Part shown: positions 30,264 to 39,817 of the stretch, piece by piece
How positions within the stretch are numbered: the stretch's first letter is position 1
Layout of the letters: each line of letters begins with the position of its first letter
Assembly (NCBI RefSeq): GCF_018139625.1
Contig: NZ_JAGSOH010000038.1
Location: forward strand, 1-57,071
DNA from: Actinospica acidithermotolerans
GTDB taxonomy: Bacteria > Actinomycetota > Actinomycetes > Streptomycetales > Catenulisporaceae
Reading direction: 5' to 3'
DNA: 57,071 nucleotides
Made by a program: the position numbers and the translations under genes
The notes under the pieces: generated by a model
Databases searched by the model: none
Told to the model about the DNA's origin: nothing
The model's input: the letters and a program-made list of their open reading frames with translations, nothing else

Positions 30264-31555
30264 ACCGGGGGCTGCTCGACCGTGGGCGCCGTCGGCGGAG
30301 TCGATCCCGGCGGCGCCGTCGGGGTCGAGCGGCCCGGGCGCACGTACAGCACGGCGCCGAGCGCCGCGACGAGGCACGCGACGCCGCCGACGGCGAGTCC
30401 GGTGCGCGGGTCGGAGACGGCGATGATCCAGCCGACGAGCGGTCCGCCGATCGGCGTCGTGCCCTGGAACGCGACCTGCCAGAGCGAGATCACCCGGCCG
30501 CGCATCTCGGGGCGCGCGGCGAGCTGGATCGTCGAGTTGCCGATGGAGATGAACGACACGCTCGCCCAGCCCGCGAACAGCATCGCGACGTAGACGACCC
30601 ACAGGTTCGGGGCGTACGCGGTCAGCAGGATCGTCACCCCGAAGCCGAGGGAGGCGAGGACCATCGAGCGGATGCCGGTGCGGGCGAGGCGCGCGGTGAT
30701 CAGGCCGCCGACCGCGGCGCCGACGCCCATCGACGCCGTCATGAAGCCGTAGACCTCGGAGCCGCCGTGGAAGGTGCGCTGGGCGAGGACCGGCAGCGAG
30801 ACCTGGAACTCGTAGGCGAGCAGTCCGACGAGGCCCATCATGCCGAGGGGGACGATGATCTGCCGCGTCTGCATCGCGTACCTGAGGCCCTCGCGCAGCT
30901 GGCCCTTGGCGCGCGGCGCGGGCGGACTCGGCCGCAGCTGGCCGCGATCCATCAGCAGCAGCGAGGCGACCACGGCGACGAAGCTGGCCGCGTTGAGCAG
31001 GAAGCAGATCCCGACGCCGACGCCGGCGATCAGCAGGCCGCCGATGCCGGGACCGACCGCGCGGGCGGCGTTGACGGTGACGGAGTTGAGCGTGATCGCG
31101 TTGCGCAGCTGGTCGACGCCGACCATCTCGCGGATGAAGGACTGCCGCGGCGAGTTCTCGAAGGCGTTGTTGACGCCGAGGAAGACCGCGAGGACGCAGA
31201 TCTCCCAGAAGCGGACCACGTGGAAGACCGTGAGCAGGCCGAGCAGCAGCGCCTGGACGCCCATGATCGCCTGCAGCACGGTCATCAGCCTGAGCTTGTC
31301 GGAGCGGTCGGCGATCACGCCGCCGTAGGGGCCGAGCAGCAGCACCGGGAGCGTCTGCAGGGCCGTGACCAGGCCGAGCGCGGTGGGCGAGTGGGTGAGC
31401 GTGAGCACCAGCCAGGCCTGGGCCGTCATCTGCATCCAGGTGCCGACGAGGGAGATGCCCTGCCCGGTGAAGTAGCGGCGGTAGTTGGGGATCCGGAGCG
31501 AGGAGAAGGTGGAGGTCGTCGACGGCCGGGCCGCTGAACTGCTCGTGCCGCTCAT
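30248..31555 (-). CDS. MFS transporter (enterobactin-exporter/EntS type)
   Basis: 435 residues, about 12 membrane helices. N-terminal FSSLRIPNYRRYFTGQGISLVGTWMQMTAQAW is characteristic of the MFS_3 / EntS-like exporters; the GGVIADRSDKLRLM loop between helices 2 and 3 is the MFS motif. Probably exports a small molecule or siderophore-like compound. The ATG at 31555 follows GGGAGGAGAT. Divergent from the DHA2 exporter; the 97-bp spacer has several inverted repeats. Confidence 0.92.
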   Translation of the reverse strand: MSGTSSSAARPSTTSTFSSLRIPNYRRYFTGQGISLVGTWMQMTAQAWLVLTLTHSPTALGLVTALQTLPVLLLGPYGGVIADRSDKLRLMTVLQAIMGVQALLLGLLTVFHVVRFWEICVLAVFLGVNNAFENSPRQSFIREMVGVDQLRNAITLNSVTVNAARAVGPGIGGLLIAGVGVGICFLLNAASFVAVVASLLLMDRGQLRPSPPAPRAKGQLREGLRYAMQTRQIIVPLGMMGLVGLLAYEFQVSLPVLAQRTFHGGSEVYGFMTASMGVGAAVGGLITARLARTGIRSMVLASLGFGVTILLTAYAPNLWVVYVAMLFAGWASVSFISIGNSTIQLAARPEMRGRVISLWQVAFQGTTPIGGPLVGWIIAVSDPRTGLAVGGVACLVAALGAVLYVRPGRSTPTAPPGSTPPTAPTVEQPPVQQPG

Positions 31556-31580
31556 CGGATCTCCTCCCGCGCGAAATCAC

Positions 31581-31614
31581 TGAGCTTAGCTCAGCATAAC
31601 ACTCTATGCTTAGC
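31581..31614. promoter_or_regulatory. Inverted-repeat operator cluster between two MFS genes
   Basis: TGAGCTTAGCTCA (31581-31593) is a dyad with 5-bp arms; AGCATA-N6-TATGCT spans 31593-31610; the heptamer GCTTAGC occurs at 31584 and 31608. These overlapping dyads in the shared spacer suggest one MarR- or TetR-type regulator for both exporters. No such regulator gene is in the window. Confidence 0.6.
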
Positions 31615-31652
31615 GCTCCTAAGGAATTATCCTCGACACGGGAGGTGCTGTC

Positions 31653-33362
31653 GTGTCCGAGGACCGGTACAAGTGGGTGGCCCTGTCGAACACCACGCTG
31701 GGCATGTTCATGGCCGTGGTGGACGCCTCGATCGTCATCATCTCGCTGCCCGCGATCTTCCGCGGCATCGGACTCGACCCGTTCGCCGCCGGGAACATCA
31801 GCTACCTGCTGTGGATCATCATGGGATACCTGCTGGTCACGGCGGTCCTGGTGGTCACGCTCGGGCGGCTCGGCGACATCCTCGGCCGGGTGCGGATCTA
31901 CAACCTCGGCTTCGTCGTGTTCACCCTGGCCTCGATCGCGCTCTCCTTCGACCCCGCGCACGGCGGCGGGGGCGCGCTCTGGCTGATCGTCTGGCGGCTG
32001 GTGCAGGCCGTCGGCGGCGCGATGCTGATGGCGAACTCGGCGGCGATCATCACCGACGCGTTCCCGGCCGAGCAGCGCGGCATGGCCCTCGGCGTCAATC
32101 AGATCGCGGCGCTGGCCGGGCAGTTCATCGGACTGGTCCTCGGCGGCGTGCTCTCGGTCTGGGACTGGCGCGCGGTGTTCTGGATCAACGTGCCCTTCGG
32201 CGTCTTCGGCACGATCTGGGCCTATCGCAGCCTGCGCGAGGTCGGCGAGCGGCGGCCCGCGAAGATCGACTGGTGGGGCAATCTGACGTTCGCGGGCGGC
32301 CTCGCGCTGCTCCTGGCCGCGATCACGTACGGAATCCAGCCCTACGGCGGGCACTCGATGGGCTGGACGAACCCGTACGTGCTCGGCGGACTGATCGTCG
32401 GCGTCGTGATGCTGATCCTGTTCGGCCTCATCGAGCAGCGCGTGGAGCAGCCGATGTTCCGGCTCTCGCTGTTCCGCAACCGGGCCTTCGCGGCGGGCAA
32501 CGCGGCCGCGCTGCTCGCCTCCGTGGCGCGCGGCGGCATGCAGTTCATGCTGATCATCTGGCTGCAGGGCATCTGGCTGCCGCTGCACGGATACGACTAC
32601 GCGGACACGCCGCTGTGGGCCGGCATATTCCTGCTGCCGCTCACGGCCGGGTTTTTGCTCGCCGGGCCGCTGTGCGGATACCTGTCCGACCGGTACGGCG
32701 TCTTCTACTTCACGACCGGCGGCCTGACGCTCTTCGCGCTCAGCTTCATCGGACTGCTGCTGCTTCCGCTCGATTTCCCGTACTGGGCGTTCGCGCTGCT
32801 GATCACGCTGAACGGATTCGGCTCCGGCATGTTCTCGGCGCCGAACACGTCGGCGATCATGAGCAGCGTCCCGGCGACTCATCGCGGAGCCGCGTCCGGC
32901 ATGCGCTCGACGTTCCAGAACTCGGGCATGTCGCTCTCGATCGGCGTCTTCTTCTCCCTGCTGATCGCGGGTCTGGCCGGCCGCCTTCCCGGCGCGCTCT
33001 ACTCGGGGCTGAGCTCGCAGGGCGTGTCCTCGGCCGCCGCGCACCACGCGGCGCAGCTCCCGGCGGTCTCGACCGTCTTCGCGGCGTTCCTCGGCGCCAA
33101 CCCGATGCAGACGCTGCTCGGCCCGACCGGCGTGCTCGAGACGCTCTCGCCCGCCGCGAGGGCCACGGTCACCGGCAAGACCTTCTTCCCGAACCTGATC
33201 TCCGACCCGTTCCACCACGGCCTGATGATCGTGTTCGCCACGGCCGCCGGAATGGCGCTGCTCGCGGCGCTCGCCTCGATGCTGCGCGGCGCGACGCCCG
33301 CCAAGGACCCGGACGGCCGCTCGGCCGGCGTGCCGCAGGTGCCGGTCACCCGAACGCACTGA
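31653..33362 (+). CDS. MFS transporter, DHA2 (14-TM) family
   Basis: 569 residues with about 14 membrane helices. DHA2/EmrB-QacA features: LGMFMAVVDASIVIISLPAI in helix 1, the GRLGDILGRVRIY loop, LVQAVGGAMLMANSAAIITDAFP and the QIAALAGQFIGLVLGGVLSVWDWR motif C region. Likely proton-driven multidrug efflux. The GTG at 31653 follows GGGAGGT. Shares its upstream region with the MFS gene at 31555. Confidence 0.93.
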   Translation: MSEDRYKWVALSNTTLGMFMAVVDASIVIISLPAIFRGIGLDPFAAGNISYLLWIIMGYLLVTAVLVVTLGRLGDILGRVRIYNLGFVVFTLASIALSFDPAHGGGGALWLIVWRLVQAVGGAMLMANSAAIITDAFPAEQRGMALGVNQIAALAGQFIGLVLGGVLSVWDWRAVFWINVPFGVFGTIWAYRSLREVGERRPAKIDWWGNLTFAGGLALLLAAITYGIQPYGGHSMGWTNPYVLGGLIVGVVMLILFGLIEQRVEQPMFRLSLFRNRAFAAGNAAALLASVARGGMQFMLIIWLQGIWLPLHGYDYADTPLWAGIFLLPLTAGFLLAGPLCGYLSDRYGVFYFTTGGLTLFALSFIGLLLLPLDFPYWAFALLITLNGFGSGMFSAPNTSAIMSSVPATHRGAASGMRSTFQNSGMSLSIGVFFSLLIAGLAGRLPGALYSGLSSQGVSSAAAHHAAQLPAVSTVFAAFLGANPMQTLLGPTGVLETLSPAARATVTGKTFFPNLISDPFHHGLMIVFATAAGMALLAALASMLRGATPAKDPDGRSAGVPQVPVTRTH

Positions 33363-33647
33363 GCCCCTGCTCTCTTCGCATGAAGCGCGCCCGCGCGTTA
33401 CGCCGCTTCGCGGTCGATTATGTGGATACTTGACGAATCGTCCGACTAGCCCGATCCTCGTGCCATGACGCAGCATCAGGCGACGAACTCGCCGGTCGCC
33501 GCAGTCCGGCCCCGAATACTCCGCACCGCACCCGGTGCGTGATTCAGCGCGCCGGTGCGGGGACCGGGAGCCCGGTCCGACGACCAGCCATCGTTGACTC
33601 ATCCGACCGCTCGAGGCCGAGCGCGTCTGCGAAGGAAGAGCCCTGCG
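33363..33647. other. Spacer before treS
   Basis: 285 bp without a gene. TTGACG at 33430-33435 could be a -35 element, but the -10 is weak. A single CCGACCGCTCGAGGCCGA near 33604-33621 is identical to the 14-bp repeat array at 41259. Confidence 0.45.
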
Positions 33648-35402
33648 TTGTCCGACATCACCACAGCGGGGGCGCGCCAGGCCCCGCCGATCGAGCCGGT
33701 CGCCGACTCGCCGTTGGACCTGCCCACGAGCGAGCGCGACCCGAACTGGTTCAAGCGCGCCGTGTTCTACGAGGTCTTCGTCCGCACCTTCTTCGACGCG
33801 AACGGGGACGGCACCGGGGACCTGCGGGGGATGACCGCGCGCCTCGACTACCTGCACTGGCTCGGCATCGACTGCATCTGGCTGCCGCCGTTCCTGAACT
33901 CGCCGCTGCGCGACGGCGGCTACGACGTGTCGGACTACACCGGGATCCTGCCGGAGTTCGGCGACCTCGGCGACTTCGTCGAGTTCGTGGAGGCGGCGCA
34001 CGCCCGCGGCATCCGGGTGATCATCGACTTCGTGATGAACCACACGAGTGACGCGCACCCGTGGTTCCAGGCCTCGCGCACCGACCCGCAGGGCCATTAC
34101 GGCGACTTCTACGTCTGGGCCGACGACGACCAGGGCATGGCCCAGGCGCGGATCATCTTCTCCGACACGGAGACCTCGAACTGGGCCTTCGACCCGGTGC
34201 GCAAGCAGTACTTCTTCCACCGGTTCTTCTCGCACCAGCCGGACCTGAACTACTACAACCCGAAGGTGCGCCGGAAGATGATGGCGGCGCTGCGCTTCTG
34301 GCTGGACCTGGGCATCGACGGCTTCCGGCTGGACGCGGTGCCGTACCTCTACCACGAGGAGGGCACGAACGGGGAGAACCTGCCGCAGTCGCACGCGTTC
34401 CTCAAGGAGGTCCGCGCAATGGTCGACCGCGACTACCCGGACACGGTCCTGCTCGCCGAGGCCAACCAGTGGCCCGCCGACGTGATCGACTACTTCGGCG
34501 ACCCGGAGGTCGGCGGCAACGAGTGCCACATGGCCTTCCACTTCCCGGTCATGCCGCGCATCTTCATGGCGGTCAAGCAGGAGTCCGCGCAGCCGATCGC
34601 GGAGATCCTGGCGCAGACCCCGGCGATCCCGGACACCTGCCAGTGGGGCATCTTCCTGCGCAACCACGACGAGCTCACGCTCGAGATGGTCACCGACGAA
34701 GAGCGCGCCTACATGTACGAGCATTACGCGCCCGACCCGCGGATGAAGGCCAACGTCGGCATCAGGCGCCGGCTGGCCCCGCTGCTGGACAACGACCGCC
34801 GCCAGATCGAGCTGTTCAACGCCCTGCTGCTCTCGCTGCCCGGCAGCCCGGTGCTGTACTACGGCGACGAGATCGGGATGGGCGACAACATCTGGCTCGC
34901 CGACCGGGACGGGGTGCGCACCCCGATGCAGTGGAATCCCGACCGCAACGCCGGGTTCAGCCAGTGCGACCCCGGCAGGATGTACCTCCCGGCGATCATG
35001 GACCCGGTGTACGGCTACCAGCGCGCGAACGTGGAATCGCAGATGAAGGACACGTCCTCGCTGCTGCACTGGACCAAGCGCATGGTCGAGCTGCGCAAGC
35101 AGAATCTCGCCTTCGGCATGGGCGAGTACATCGCGATCGAGTCCTCGAACCCGGCCGTGCTGGCCTTCGTCCGCCACCTCGACGCGGACAAGGCGCCCGA
35201 CGGCCGGGAGTCGACCGTGCTGTGCGCGACGAACCTCTCCCGCTACCCGCAGCCGACCGAGCTCGACCTCGCGCGCTTCCAGGCGACGGAACCGGTCGAG
35301 CTGATCGGCGGCGTGCCGTTCCGCAAGATCGGCGACGTCCCGTACCCGCTGACCCTCTCCGGCCACGGCTTCTTCTGGTTCCGGCTGGACGAGCGCGACT
35401 GA
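33648..35402 (+). CDS. treS: Trehalose synthase (maltose alpha-D-glucosyltransferase)
   Basis: 584-residue GH13 enzyme interconverting maltose and trehalose. Conserved blocks are [41 protein letters not shown] (nucleophile Asp), LLAEANQWP (acid/base Glu) and [12 protein letters not shown] (third Asp), then [14 protein letters not shown]. The length suits stand-alone TreS without the fused maltokinase. The TTG at 33648 has GGAAGAG before it and gives the family's normal N-terminus, beginning 30 residues ahead of the catalytic domain. No Pep2 or GlgE gene is adjacent in this window. Confidence 0.96.
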   Translation: MSDITTAGARQAPPIEPVADSPLDLPTSERDPNWFKRAVFYEVFVRTFFDANGDGTGDLRGMTARLDYLHWLGIDCIWLPPFLNSPLRDGGYDVSDYTGILPEFGDLGDFVEFVEAAHARGIRVIIDFVMNHTSDAHPWFQASRTDPQGHYGDFYVWADDDQGMAQARIIFSDTETSNWAFDPVRKQYFFHRFFSHQPDLNYYNPKVRRKMMAALRFWLDLGIDGFRLDAVPYLYHEEGTNGENLPQSHAFLKEVRAMVDRDYPDTVLLAEANQWPADVIDYFGDPEVGGNECHMAFHFPVMPRIFMAVKQESAQPIAEILAQTPAIPDTCQWGIFLRNHDELTLEMVTDEERAYMYEHYAPDPRMKANVGIRRRLAPLLDNDRRQIELFNALLLSLPGSPVLYYGDEIGMGDNIWLADRDGVRTPMQWNPDRNAGFSQCDPGRMYLPAIMDPVYGYQRANVESQMKDTSSLLHWTKRMVELRKQNLAFGMGEYIAIESSNPAVLAFVRHLDADKAPDGRESTVLCATNLSRYPQPTELDLARFQATEPVELIGGVPFRKIGDVPYPLTLSGHGFFWFRLDERD

Positions 35403-35448
35403 CCCGGCGGCCGGCCCCGGCGGCCGGTTCCGGCCGTTTCCGACCCCC

Positions 35449-35487
35449 CGGACTCCCGGGCACGCACGCTGCGTGCCCGGGAGTCCG
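35449..35487. terminator. Strong hairpin terminator after treS
   Basis: An 18-bp perfect inverted repeat (35449-35466 with 35470-35487) around the 3-nt loop CGC, lying 47 bp after the treS stop. No T-run follows, as usual for actinomycete terminators. Confidence 0.85.
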
Positions 35488-35553
35488 CTGTTGCGCCTCT
35501 AGGAATACTCAGGATCGTCATGCACAATCTCCGCAGAAAGGTAGGAGCCGCCC

Positions 35554-36672
35554 TTGCCGCCCTCCGCTGCGCAGACCAAGCCGGCCAGCACGCAGCCTCA
35601 CCCGCTGCACTGGCTCGGCTATGCCGCGCTGTGCGGCTGGCTGGCCGGCCCGCTGCTCGCCGCGGGCTACTGGATGGCCAGCGGGGACGCGGACGAGGGA
35701 CAGGTCCACTTCAGCCCGGGCAGCGCCTATGCGCCGTGCGCCGGACTGCTGCTGGTGTGGGGCGCGTTCGTGTGGATGACGCACAGCACGCTCAACACCG
35801 GCTGGAGGGTCGCGGCCAAGCGCGCCGCGCTCGTGCTCGGCTTCGGCAGCGCCGGCTGGCTGCTCGTGCAGTTCCTCGACCTGCCGGCAGGCTCCTCGAT
35901 CAACCAGCTCGCGCTCGAGTGGGCGGCGCTGACGCTGCCGTACCCGGCGGCCGCCGCGATCGTGCAGCGGCGCGCGCTGCGGCCGGTGGTGGATGCTGTG
36001 GCCGCCGTCGGGGCCATGGCCACGGTAAGCGCGAAAACGGCGCGCGAGGCCGCCGAGGCCGCGGTGCCCGCGCCGACCATCGCGCCGCGCTGGATACTCC
36101 GCTACCGGACGCACGCGATCGGCGCCGCGTGCCTCGCCGTCCTCGCGGGCGGCCTGGCGATGGAGAGCGTCGGCAACGGCCAGGCGACCGCCGCGGACAT
36201 GCCGGTCCGCTCCGCGACCGCCGAGCCCGAGGCCCCGGCCGCGATGCTGCTGCTGGTGAAGCCCCCCAGCCGCTATAGGGCGAGCTCGTACGGCTACGTC
36301 GACGGCGTCGCCACGATCAGCTACTCGGGCCACGACACCCCGACCCCGGCCGCCGACGACCTCGAGGTGATCGTCGCCCCGGGCACCGGCTCGCCCTGCT
36401 CGGTCGACTGGAGCAGCGCGGACTACTCCGTCGCGGAGGGCGACCGGTTCTCCTGCAGCCAGACCTCGGCCGGCCGCTGGGTCGCCGACGACGGCTCCGG
36501 CGACCGCCTCTACATCGGCGGGCACGGCTGCTACCTCGTCGCCCTCGCGGTCGACGCAGCCTCCGACGACCCGATCGACCCGGCCTCGCTGCCGAAGCTG
36601 TTCGGCACGCTGCACGAGGCCGGCTACAGCCAGCGGGCCCTGCTCAACGCCGAGGAAGACGCGCAGTTCTGA
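35554..36672 (+). CDS. Hypothetical membrane protein
   Basis: 372 residues. Four hydrophobic segments lie in the first half (about residues 18-40, 58-78, 92-110 and 125-140), followed by a basic/Ala-rich loop and a further helix (THAIGAACLAVLAGGLAME, about 185-203). The last 160 residues are a soluble, probably external beta-rich domain with CSVDW, FSCSQTS and HGCYLVA cysteines. No family recognised. The TTG at 35554 has AGGAG with good spacing. It precedes the GT39 gene on the same strand. Confidence 0.75.
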   Translation: MPPSAAQTKPASTQPHPLHWLGYAALCGWLAGPLLAAGYWMASGDADEGQVHFSPGSAYAPCAGLLLVWGAFVWMTHSTLNTGWRVAAKRAALVLGFGSAGWLLVQFLDLPAGSSINQLALEWAALTLPYPAAAAIVQRRALRPVVDAVAAVGAMATVSAKTAREAAEAAVPAPTIAPRWILRYRTHAIGAACLAVLAGGLAMESVGNGQATAADMPVRSATAEPEAPAAMLLLVKPPSRYRASSYGYVDGVATISYSGHDTPTPAADDLEVIVAPGTGSPCSVDWSSADYSVAEGDRFSCSQTSAGRWVADDGSGDRLYIGGHGCYLVALAVDAASDDPIDPASLPKLFGTLHEAGYSQRALLNAEEDAQF

Positions 36673-36791
36673 CGCTCTGACCATCCGTTATGCAGGTCCG
36701 AATACGCTCTGAACACCTTCGATCCCGATTCGGACTCGCGCCTTAACGCGGTCTCATGATGCTCTAATCGCGTCCGGACAACCTGGTCGGC

Positions 36792-39029
36792 ATGGCGATC
36801 ACGGCAACGCAAGACACCACGGTCCCGGCGAGCGAACCGCCGCGGCCGTCACGTTTCCGGCCCTCCCGAGACTGGTTGTTCCCCGCGGACCAACCACGCT
36901 GGGCGAGGCCCGGACTGCTCGCGGTGGCCGCGCTGGCCGCGCTCATCTTCACCTGGGGCGCGTTCCACACGGCCACCAACAACTTCTACGCGGCCGACGC
37001 CCGCAGCATGTCGATGAGCTGGAAGAACTTCCTCTACGGCGCATTCGACCCGGCGGGCTCGGTCACGATCGACAAGCTCTGGGGCTTCCTGTGGCCCCAG
37101 GCGCTGGCGGTCAAGATCTTCGGCTACCACGCGTGGGCACTGGCCCTGCCCGAGGCGATCGAGGGCGTGATCAGCGTCCTGGTCCTCTACCGGCTGGCCC
37201 GGCGCTGGACCGGGCGCAGCGACGTCGCCCTGCTCTCGGCGGGCCTGTTCACGCTGACCCCGATCGTGGCGGCCACGTTCGGCCACTCCGGGCTCGAGGA
37301 CAACGCGCTGACGATGTGCCTGATCCTGGCCACCGACGCGTTCCAGCGCGCGGCGAACGAGGGCCGGCTGCGCTCGCTGGCGCTGTCCGGGTTCTGGATC
37401 GGCATGGCGTTCCAGACGAAGATGGTGCAGGCCTGGACGGTCGTGCCGATCTTCGGCCTGGTGTACCTGATCTGCGCGCCGCACCCGCTGCTCAAGCGGA
37501 TCCGGCACACGCTGGCCTTCGGCGCGGTCACCGCGGTGGCCTCGCTCTGGCTGATGGTCGTCGTGCAGCTGACCCCGGCCGCGGACCGGCCGTTCATCGA
37601 CGGGTCCAACGGGTCGAACAACATCTTCACGATGGTGTTCGACTACAACTTCACCAGCCGCTTCGGCTCGCTCAGCTCGACCACGAGCGGCGGCAGCTTC
37701 GGCGGCGGGGGCAGCGACTGGGGCAAGCTGCTCGGCGCGAGCTTCGCCTCGCAGATCGGCTGGCTCTACCCGCTCGCCCTGATCGCGCTGGTCTTCGGCC
37801 TGATCAAGGCGCGCGGAGCCGGCCGGGCCGACGGCGTGCGCGCGGGCTACCTGATGTGGGGCGGCACGCTCGGCATCACGGCGCTGGCGTTCAGCGCGGG
37901 CACGATCCCGCACTCGCAGTACATGACGGTGCTCGCGCCGGGCCTCGCGGCGCTGGGCGCGGCCGGCATCGTCGGGATGTTCCGGGCCTTCCGGGACGGG
38001 GAGAAGCTGGGCTGGCTGCTGCCGGCGGCCATCGCGGCGACGGTGCTGTGGGCGACGCGGCTCTCGTACGAGAACACCGTGTTCCTCAGCTGGCTGCCGC
38101 CGCTGGTGATCGCGCTCGGCCTGGCCTCGATCCTGCTGCTGATCGCGTACCGGGTGCGCCGGATCGGCAAGGTGCTCGCGGCCGGGATCGTGCTCGGCAC
38201 CGCGGCGATGGTGGCCACGCCCGCGGCCTGGGCGCTGTCCACCTTCGACACCTCGGACGGCTACAACGGCACCTCGATCAACGCGGCGGCCGGCCCGTAC
38301 TCGGGCCAGTTCGGCAGCGCGGGGCGCACCGGCGGGATGAGCGGCGGACCCGGCGGTTCGGGCAGCACGTCCGGCGGCCCCGGCGGCACCGGCCAGATGC
38401 CGGGCGGCTCGTCGAGCGACACCGGCTCCGGCTCGTCGTCCGGCGGGTTGGGCGGCGCGCCGAGCGGCGGCTTCCCCGGCTCGTCCTCGGGCAGCTCCGG
38501 TTCCACCTCGTCGGGCTCGTCGAACAGCGGCGCGCCGAGCGGCGGCTTCCCGGGCTCGTCCTCCAGCGAATCCGGCTCGTCCGGAGCGCCGAGCATGGGC
38601 GGCGGCGGTATGGGCGGCGGAGGCGGCAGCACCCCCGGCGGCAGCGGCAGCACGCTGTCCACGGCCCAGGAGCAGCTGCTGACGTACCTGAAGGCCCATC
38701 AGGGCAGCGCCAAGTACCTGTTCGCGGTGATGAGCTCCGGCGACGCCGAGGACTACATCGCGAACGCCGGCGCCTCGGTCCTGCCGGTCGGCGGATTCAG
38801 CGGCAACAACGGCTACCCCTCGCTGGCGCAGTTCAAGGAGCTGATCGCGAAGGGCGAGCTGAAGTACGTGCTGCTGAGCAGCTCCGGCGGAATGGGCGCG
38901 GGCATGGGCGGCTCGGGCTCCGGCTCGACCTCGGCGATCGAGTCCTGGGTCAAGGCGAACTGCAAGGCCGTCTCGTCCTCGTCCGTCAGCTCGAGCGTCG
39001 GCACGCTGTACGTGTGCTCGTCGAGCTGA
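36792..39029 (+). CDS. ArnT-like glycosyltransferase, GT39 (PMT superfamily)
   Basis: 745 residues, about 11-12 membrane helices in the first 490. The catalytic first loop reads NNFYAADARSMSMSWKNF, then TIDKLWGFLWPQALAVKIFG and GLEDNALTMCLILATDAF, the usual blocks of the bacterial ArnT/YkcB group, which move sugars from polyprenyl-phosphate carriers onto lipids, proteins or wall polymers. Residues about 505-635 are a Gly/Ser-rich low-complexity insert (repeats of GGFPGSSS), followed by a folded external C-terminal domain (EQLLTYLKAHQGSAKYLFAVMS, AGASVLPVGGFSGNN). The ATG at 36792 has no clear ribosome site. Confidence 0.9.
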   Translation: MAITATQDTTVPASEPPRPSRFRPSRDWLFPADQPRWARPGLLAVAALAALIFTWGAFHTATNNFYAADARSMSMSWKNFLYGAFDPAGSVTIDKLWGFLWPQALAVKIFGYHAWALALPEAIEGVISVLVLYRLARRWTGRSDVALLSAGLFTLTPIVAATFGHSGLEDNALTMCLILATDAFQRAANEGRLRSLALSGFWIGMAFQTKMVQAWTVVPIFGLVYLICAPHPLLKRIRHTLAFGAVTAVASLWLMVVVQLTPAADRPFIDGSNGSNNIFTMVFDYNFTSRFGSLSSTTSGGSFGGGGSDWGKLLGASFASQIGWLYPLALIALVFGLIKARGAGRADGVRAGYLMWGGTLGITALAFSAGTIPHSQYMTVLAPGLAALGAAGIVGMFRAFRDGEKLGWLLPAAIAATVLWATRLSYENTVFLSWLPPLVIALGLASILLLIAYRVRRIGKVLAAGIVLGTAAMVATPAAWALSTFDTSDGYNGTSINAAAGPYSGQFGSAGRTGGMSGGPGGSGSTSGGPGGTGQMPGGSSSDTGSGSSSGGLGGAPSGGFPGSSSGSSGSTSSGSSNSGAPSGGFPGSSSSESGSSGAPSMGGGGMGGGGGSTPGGSGSTLSTAQEQLLTYLKAHQGSAKYLFAVMSSGDAEDYIANAGASVLPVGGFSGNNGYPSLAQFKELIAKGELKYVLLSSSGGMGAGMGGSGSGSTSAIESWVKANCKAVSSSSVSSSVGTLYVCSSS

Positions 39030-39314
39030 CCGGAGGCCGGGGCCGTCAGGAAGGGAACGGGACGGCCGAAGGAAACGCAGGACGGGTGAAGGGAACGAAG
39101 GACGGCTGATCGTGCGGGATCAGCAGTCGACGGCGGGCGGCCGATGGTCGCCCGCCTCGGCGTTCTCCGAGTGCCAGTCCCTTGCGCGGTCGGCGATGGC
39201 ATGTCTTTCGAAAGTCAAGCTATATCGTGACTGCCCCGCAGGACGCGCCGCGCCGTGCCGGAGATTCCCGATAAGTCCTGGCCGCGGCGCTTCCCGCTGT
39301 GCCACTCTTGGCCC

Positions 39315-39521
39315 ATGAGCGAAGCTGAACACGATCAAGCCGCGCCGGCCGATCCCGCGGAGACCGAGCAGGACGAGGTCAAGCGGAAGTTCCGGGAGGC
39401 GCTGGAGCGCAAGCAGGCGCAGTCGCACCGCACCGAGAGCGGCTCCGGCAACTCCGGCAAGGCGCACGGGACGCACGGCCAGGCCGGCGGCAAGCGCTCC
39501 TTCCGCCGCAAGGCCGGATAG
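39315..39521 (+). CDS. DUF5302 domain-containing protein
   Basis: 68-residue highly charged small protein. Family marks are DEVKRKFREALERKQAQ in the middle and the basic end KRSFRRKAG. Function unknown; common in actinomycetes. Stands alone. Confidence 0.88.
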   Translation: MSEAEHDQAAPADPAETEQDEVKRKFREALERKQAQSHRTESGSGNSGKAHGTHGQAGGKRSFRRKAG

Positions 39522-39577
39522 CGCGGGAAGAAACGGCGCCGGCCCCCTGTGGCACGTTGACGGCATGGACGGACACA

Positions 39578-39752
39578 GGGGCGGCGCACCCGGGGACCGC
39601 CGGCGCGGGGGCGGCGTGCCCGAGCACGGCTGAGGTGGGCGGCGTGGCCGGGGACCGCGGACGCGGGGGTGGCGTGCCCGAGTGCAACTGATGTGGGGCG
39701 GCGCGCGCGGGGTCCGCCGGGCGCGGGGGCGGCGTTCCAGAGCACGCGGGTC
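39578..39752. repeat. Three-copy 58-bp tandem repeat
   Basis: Units of about 58 bp start at 39578, 39637 and 39695, each beginning GGGCGGCGNRNCCGGGG and containing GCGCGGGGGCGGCGTGCCCGAG. They fill most of the 296-bp spacer between DUF5302 and YdeI genes. Confidence 0.8.
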
Positions 39753-39817
39753 CCGGATGCGCGGGATGGCGGGAAGCTGCGGCAGAGGGGGCTCCGGCGG
39801 CGTAGGCTGACTCCCCT

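Noticed and set aside
33430-33460. treS promoter with TTGACG
   Set aside because: A -35 match exists but no acceptable -10 at 16-18 bp; mentioned only in the spacer entry.
29064-35366. Minus-strand ORF of 2100 codons
   Set aside because: It runs antisense or out of frame across at least five well-supported genes; caused by the high GC content.
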